From Clostridium sp. ZS2-4 (GTDB taxonomy: Bacteria > Bacillota > Clostridia > Clostridiales > Clostridiaceae): DNA of 44,688 nt. The stretch covers positions 1-44,688 of the forward strand of contig NZ_JAPPRQ010000130.1 in NCBI RefSeq assembly GCF_026719745.1, in the 5' to 3' direction. Below the pieces are notes generated by a model that was given only the letters and a program-made list of their open reading frames with translations, was not told the origin of the DNA and did not search any database. Shown piece after piece: positions 41,162 through 44,688 of the stretch (its first letter is position 1; each line of letters begins with the position of its first letter). A program made the translations under genes and the position numbers.

Positions 41162-44074
41162 ATGTCTAGAAAAAATATGGAAATACCAAAGGATAATAAT
41201 ATAGTAACGGTACCTCTTTCTGAGGTTATGCCGGACAATTATCTTCCTTATGCTGTAGAAGTGGCTAAGGAAAGGGCTCTTCCAGATGTTAGAGATGGTT
41301 TGAAACCAGTTCATAGAAGAATTTTATATGGAGCTTATAAATTAAAGGCTCTACCTGATAAACCTTACTATAAATCAGCGAGAATAGTGGGAGACATTTT
41401 AGGTAAATATCATCCACATGGAGATACCTCTGTATATGATGCAATGGTTATTCTTGCCCAAGATTTTGCCACAAGAAGTCCTCTTATTGATGGACATGGA
41501 AACTGGGGAAGCATAGATGGAGATAATGCAGCCGCCATGCGTTATACTGAGGCAAGACTTACTAATATTGCACTAGAGATGCTTAAAGACATAGATAAAG
41601 ATATAGTTGAAATGGTAAATAACTATTCTGATACAGAACTTGAGCCTAAAGTGCTTCCAGCAAGATTCCCTAATTTACTTGTAAATGGAACCTTCGGTAT
41701 AGCAGTAGGACTTGCAACAAACATACCTCCCCATAACTTAGGAGAGGTAATTGATGGTACTATAGCTTATATAGATAATAATGAAATTTCAACTGAGGAA
41801 CTTATGAAATATGTTAAAGGACCAGATGTACCTACTGGTGGAATTATAATAGGTGAAAAAGCACTACTTTCTGCTTACGAAACTGGAGAAGGAAAAGTAA
41901 CTTTAAGAGCAAAGACTTCTATAGAGAAATTAGAAAATGACAGATATGGGATAATTATAAATGAGTTTCCTTATAGAAGGAATAAAGCTAAGATTCTGCA
42001 GAGCATATCTGAAATGACAGCAGATAAAAAGCATACAAAGGCTCTTGAGGCTGTAACGGATATTCGTGATGAGTCAGATAGAAATGGAATAAGAGCAGTT
42101 ATAGAATTTAGAAAATCAGCAGACAGAGATATTATTGATAAAGTATTAAAATATTTATTTAAAAGAACAGATTTGCAGTGCAATTTAAATTTTAATATGG
42201 TTGCAATAGCTAATGGTAAGCCAGAAACTATGGGACTTAAAACTATTATAGGTCATTATGTTAATCATCAAAAGGATGTAGTGACAAAAAGAACTGAGAA
42301 GGAATTAGAAATTGCAACAAAGAGATTCCATATTGTAGAAGGCTTTATAAAAGCTATCGACATCATGGATGACATAATTACAACCATAAGAGCTTCAAAA
42401 TCAAAAAAAGATTCGGAGAATAATATTATAAAACAGTTTGGATTTACTGAAGCACAAGCTCAAGCAATAGTTGAACTAATGCTTTATAGGTTAACAGGGC
42501 TTGAGATAAAAGTTTTTGAGAAAGAATATAAGCAGCTGGATAAACAAATTAAAATTCTAAAAAAAGTGCTTGAAAGCGAGAATGAACTATTAAAAGTTGT
42601 AAAAAAAGAGCTTGAGGAAATAAAGGCAAAATACTTTGATGCTAGAAGGACTCAGATAATCTATGATGATGAGGAAGCTAAAATTGATTTAGAGGAACTG
42701 ATATTAGAAGAAGATATTGTAATTACTATATCAAATGAAGGATATATAAAAAGAATATCTGATAAATCATATAAGAGATCCAATACTAATGTTGAAGATA
42801 TAGAATATAGAGAGGGAGATTTTAACAGATATTTAATTAATTCAAATACTAAAGATACTTTGATGGTATTTACTGATTTAGGAAATATGTATCAGTTAAA
42901 ATGTGCAATGCTTCCTGAAATGAAATGGAAGGAAAAAGGTGAGAAACTAGATACTTTAGTAAGGTCTATGGATTTAGAAAAAGAAAAAGTTGTTAGTGCA
43001 GTTATTGTTAGTGAATTACTTGATGAAAGAGGATTTATTTTTTTTACAAATAGAGGAGTTATAAAGAAGACTTCTTTAGATAAATTTGAGACTAATTACT
43101 CTAAATTAGTTGCAATAAAGTTAAAAGAAGGCGAAAAATTAGTTGATATTCAATTATATAATAAAAATAGAGTAGAGAGATATATAAATATAAAGACTAA
43201 AGAAGGTCTTTGTTTTAGTGTTGATGAACCTAAGCTTGAAGTCGCTGAGAGAAATATATTAGGAACCCAGCTATTTAACCTTTCAACAATTGATGAAGTT
43301 GTAGAAATACAGTATACTCAGAAATTCGAACATAAAACATTTATAGTGAATGTTGATAAAAATGGATTCATCAAGATATCCAATAAAAGAACTCATAAAA
43401 ATTCTTATTCCTGTTTCACTAACTCTTTAAGTAACCTACTGATATTTGGTGATAAGGGAAATGTATTTAAGCTTTCTTCAAATATGATACAAAATATTGA
43501 TTCTAATGGAATTAATTTAAATGCGCTTATAGACGATTTTAATGAAAAAGAAGAAAGTATTATAAATATTTTTTCAGTATTAGATTTTAATGAAGATAAC
43601 AGCTTGTATTTTTTTAGTAAATCTGGATATGTTAAAAGAACTTTATTAAGTGAATTTACTGGAGAATATACAAGTATTAAAGGATATAAGCTAAAAAATG
43701 AAAATGACGCTCTGATAAATGTAAAATTAAGTAACGATAAGATAAATAAGGATATATTGTTAATAACTAAGGATGCAATGTGTATTAGGTTTGAAAGTGG
43801 CAGCATAAACGTTATGGGTAAGATAGCATCAGGAGTTACTGGTATTAGTCTTAGAGATAATGATGAGGTAATTTATGCTGAATTTATAATTTATAGAAAA
43901 GAAACTGATGAAATAGTTGTAGATGGAGAAGATACAGGCAACATAAAATTAATTTCAAAAAATAATCTTGAAGAAGAAATGAAATTCAATGACATAAAAT
44001 TACAAAACAGAGCAGGAAGAGGAGGAAGGTTACTTCTTCTAGAATTGGATGATTATATTTTAAAAATTAAATAA
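41162..44074 (+). CDS. parC: DNA topoisomerase IV subunit A
   Basis: A 970-residue cleavage-rejoining subunit, long because of the full C-terminal beta-pinwheel (from about residue 500). The active-site tyrosine is Y128 (AMRYTEARL). The quinolone-determining region reads HPHGDTSVYD (84-93), with T89 and D93 at the two positions often changed in resistant bacteria. The tower and coiled-coil regions (KEYKQLDKQIKILKKVLESE) are present. The GyrA-box (QRRGGKG-type) is lacking, though RAGRGGRLL lies near the end. Together with ParE it decatenates DNA. The start at ATG 41162 follows AAAGGAATTGAAAG. Confidence 0.88.
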   Translation: MSRKNMEIPKDNNIVTVPLSEVMPDNYLPYAVEVAKERALPDVRDGLKPVHRRILYGAYKLKALPDKPYYKSARIVGDILGKYHPHGDTSVYDAMVILAQDFATRSPLIDGHGNWGSIDGDNAAAMRYTEARLTNIALEMLKDIDKDIVEMVNNYSDTELEPKVLPARFPNLLVNGTFGIAVGLATNIPPHNLGEVIDGTIAYIDNNEISTEELMKYVKGPDVPTGGIIIGEKALLSAYETGEGKVTLRAKTSIEKLENDRYGIIINEFPYRRNKAKILQSISEMTADKKHTKALEAVTDIRDESDRNGIRAVIEFRKSADRDIIDKVLKYLFKRTDLQCNLNFNMVAIANGKPETMGLKTIIGHYVNHQKDVVTKRTEKELEIATKRFHIVEGFIKAIDIMDDIITTIRASKSKKDSENNIIKQFGFTEAQAQAIVELMLYRLTGLEIKVFEKEYKQLDKQIKILKKVLESENELLKVVKKELEEIKAKYFDARRTQIIYDDEEAKIDLEELILEEDIVITISNEGYIKRISDKSYKRSNTNVEDIEYREGDFNRYLINSNTKDTLMVFTDLGNMYQLKCAMLPEMKWKEKGEKLDTLVRSMDLEKEKVVSAVIVSELLDERGFIFFTNRGVIKKTSLDKFETNYSKLVAIKLKEGEKLVDIQLYNKNRVERYINIKTKEGLCFSVDEPKLEVAERNILGTQLFNLSTIDEVVEIQYTQKFEHKTFIVNVDKNGFIKISNKRTHKNSYSCFTNSLSNLLIFGDKGNVFKLSSNMIQNIDSNGINLNALIDDFNEKEESIINIFSVLDFNEDNSLYFFSKSGYVKRTLLSEFTGEYTSIKGYKLKNENDALINVKLSNDKINKDILLITKDAMCIRFESGSINVMGKIASGVTGISLRDNDEVIYAEFIIYRKETDEIVVDGEDTGNIKLISKNNLEEEMKFNDIKLQNRAGRGGRLLLLELDDYILKIK

Positions 44075-44128
44075 TTTTATAAAAAGTATATTGCAATATA
44101 TGCCAAAAGATGTTATTATACGTATGTC

Positions 44129-44154
44129 AACATAATTTAAGTTAAAATTATGTT
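44129..44154. promoter_or_regulatory. 10-bp dyad between parC and the second dehydrogenase leader
   Basis: AACATAATTT (44129-44138) and AAATTATGTT (44145-44154) flank 6 bases. No T-run follows. The position ahead of the antitermination leader suits an operator for the downstream gene. Confidence 0.45.
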
Positions 44155-44180
44155 AAAAATATGTTAAGTAAATATTAAAT

Positions 44181-44249
44181 GGCAGAGAATAAGAGAGCCT
44201 ATTTTTAAAAGGAAAAATATATTCCTTTTAAATTAGTGCTCTCTTTTTT
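44181..44249 (+). promoter_or_regulatory. Antitermination leader of the dehydrogenase-like gene, copy 2
   Basis: GGCAGAGAATAAGAGAGCC (44181-44199) differs from the motif at 33754 at one of 19 bases. Here AAGAGAGC (44191-44198) pairs perfectly with GCTCTCTT (44238-44245) to form the outer terminator stem; an inner stem TTAAAAGGAA/TTCCTTTTAA (44205-44214, 44222-44231) and a T-run complete it. The same GAGAGC thus belongs both to the conserved motif and to the terminator, as in protein-controlled antitermination. Confidence 0.7.
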
Positions 44250-44269
44250 ATGCGAATAGGAGGAATAAT

Positions 44270-44688
44270 ATGTTTGATATTACAATTATAGGTGCAGGAG
44301 TTACTGGATGCGCAATTGCAAGAGAATTATCTAAATATAAATTGAAAACGTGTGTATTAGAAAAAGAAATAGATGTTGCATCAGGAACAAGCAAAGCTAA
44401 CAGTGGGATAGTTCATGCAGGAGAAGATCCAACACCAGGAACTCTTAAAGCTAAAATGAACGTTAGAGGAAATGAGATGTATGATAAGCTTCAGGAAGAA
44501 TTGGATTTTCCTTTTAAGAGAAATGGTTCTCTAGTTTTATGTTTTGATGAAAACGATATGCATAAATTAGAAGAAATGAGACAGCATGGTCTTGTAAACG
44601 GTGTACCGGACACAATGGAAATACTAAAGAGAGAAGAATCTTTAAAATTAGAACCAAATCTATCAGATAAAGTTGTAGGTGCATTAAC
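44270..44688 (+). CDS. Second glycerol-3-phosphate dehydrogenase-like gene (partial, runs off window)
   Basis: ATG 44270 follows AGGAGG and opens a frame that is still open at the window end after 139 residues. It begins MFDITIIGAGVTGCAIAREL and contains SGTSKANSGIVHAGED. I count 16 differences from the gene at 33840 over these 139 residues, so about 88% identity. Only the FAD-binding N-terminal part is visible; the [2Fe-2S] domain would lie beyond the window. It is a recent paralogue with a matching leader, placed directly after parC. Confidence 0.85.
   Translation, partial: MFDITIIGAGVTGCAIARELSKYKLKTCVLEKEIDVASGTSKANSGIVHAGEDPTPGTLKAKMNVRGNEMYDKLQEELDFPFKRNGSLVLCFDENDMHKLEEMRQHGLVNGVPDTMEILKREESLKLEPNLSDKVVGAL

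Overview
The window looks like chromosome of a low-GC, anaerobic, spore-former-type Firmicute, most likely Clostridium sensu lato. Supporting signs are the very AT-rich composition, AGGAGG/GGGGG ribosome sites, TTG/GTG starts, dense Rho-independent terminators, and a typical clostridial gene set: bacteriohemerythrin, M29 aminopeptidase, GlnRS, topoisomerase IV, and a glpF-glpK plus FAD/[2Fe-2S] glycerol-3-phosphate dehydrogenase-like module with a DUF1667 protein. I see no prophage, transposase, CRISPR array, rRNA or tRNA.

Layout. 1-2100: small membrane proteins, a 13-bp tandem repeat and a frameshifted SdpI-like gene. 2175-6268: a stress/metabolism series (hemerythrin, Nudix hydrolase, soluble chemoreceptor with a sigma-D-like promoter, MBL hydrolase, alanyl-tRNA editing protein). 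6289-9840: structured intergenic DNA, a DEAD-box-type helicase on the minus strand, and a DUF2157/GDYXXLXY membrane pair. 9955-13811: a YjiH-like membrane protein, a MATE pump with an operator-like palindrome, and a TrmB-like regulator. 13954-20782: a proline-rich protein, a 6S-like RNA, an O-antigen-ligase-like protein, deoD, glnS, a DUF6465-like protein and an M29 aminopeptidase. 21050-24811: a glucosaminidase followed by a decayed accessory patch (truncated MarR, HsmA-like protein, WYL regulator with two matching operators, GyrI-like stub) and an unusual array of hairpins. 24812-30941: a membrane-anchored MutS-like ATPase, a second 6S-like RNA, a PrsW gene that has lost its catalytic core, a 33-aa protein, a Cache-GGDEF-EAL protein and a lone formyltransferase. 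31311-36939: the glycerol locus. 37017-44074: a membrane-anchored deacetylase pair, a small membrane protein, and parE-parC. 44181-44688: a second glycerol-3-phosphate dehydrogenase-like gene, cut by the window end.

How it works together. GlpF admits glycerol, GlpK phosphorylates it, and the two FAD proteins plus the DUF1667 protein probably oxidise glycerol-3-phosphate. Both dehydrogenase copies carry the same leader, a 19-nt motif GGCAGAGAATARGAGAGCC that runs into a terminator, which suggests shared antitermination control.

The most interesting signals are: (1) the minus-strand hairpin array at 24246-24640, where G-U pairs replace A-C mismatches when it is read on the minus strand and most apical loops start with G and end with AA; (2) two 6S-like RNA genes 12.26 kb apart with a gapless 190-nt core; (3) the duplicated antitermination leaders; (4) a cluster of genes caught in decay. 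All functional calls rest on reading the sequence and on recalled family features; no database search was run.
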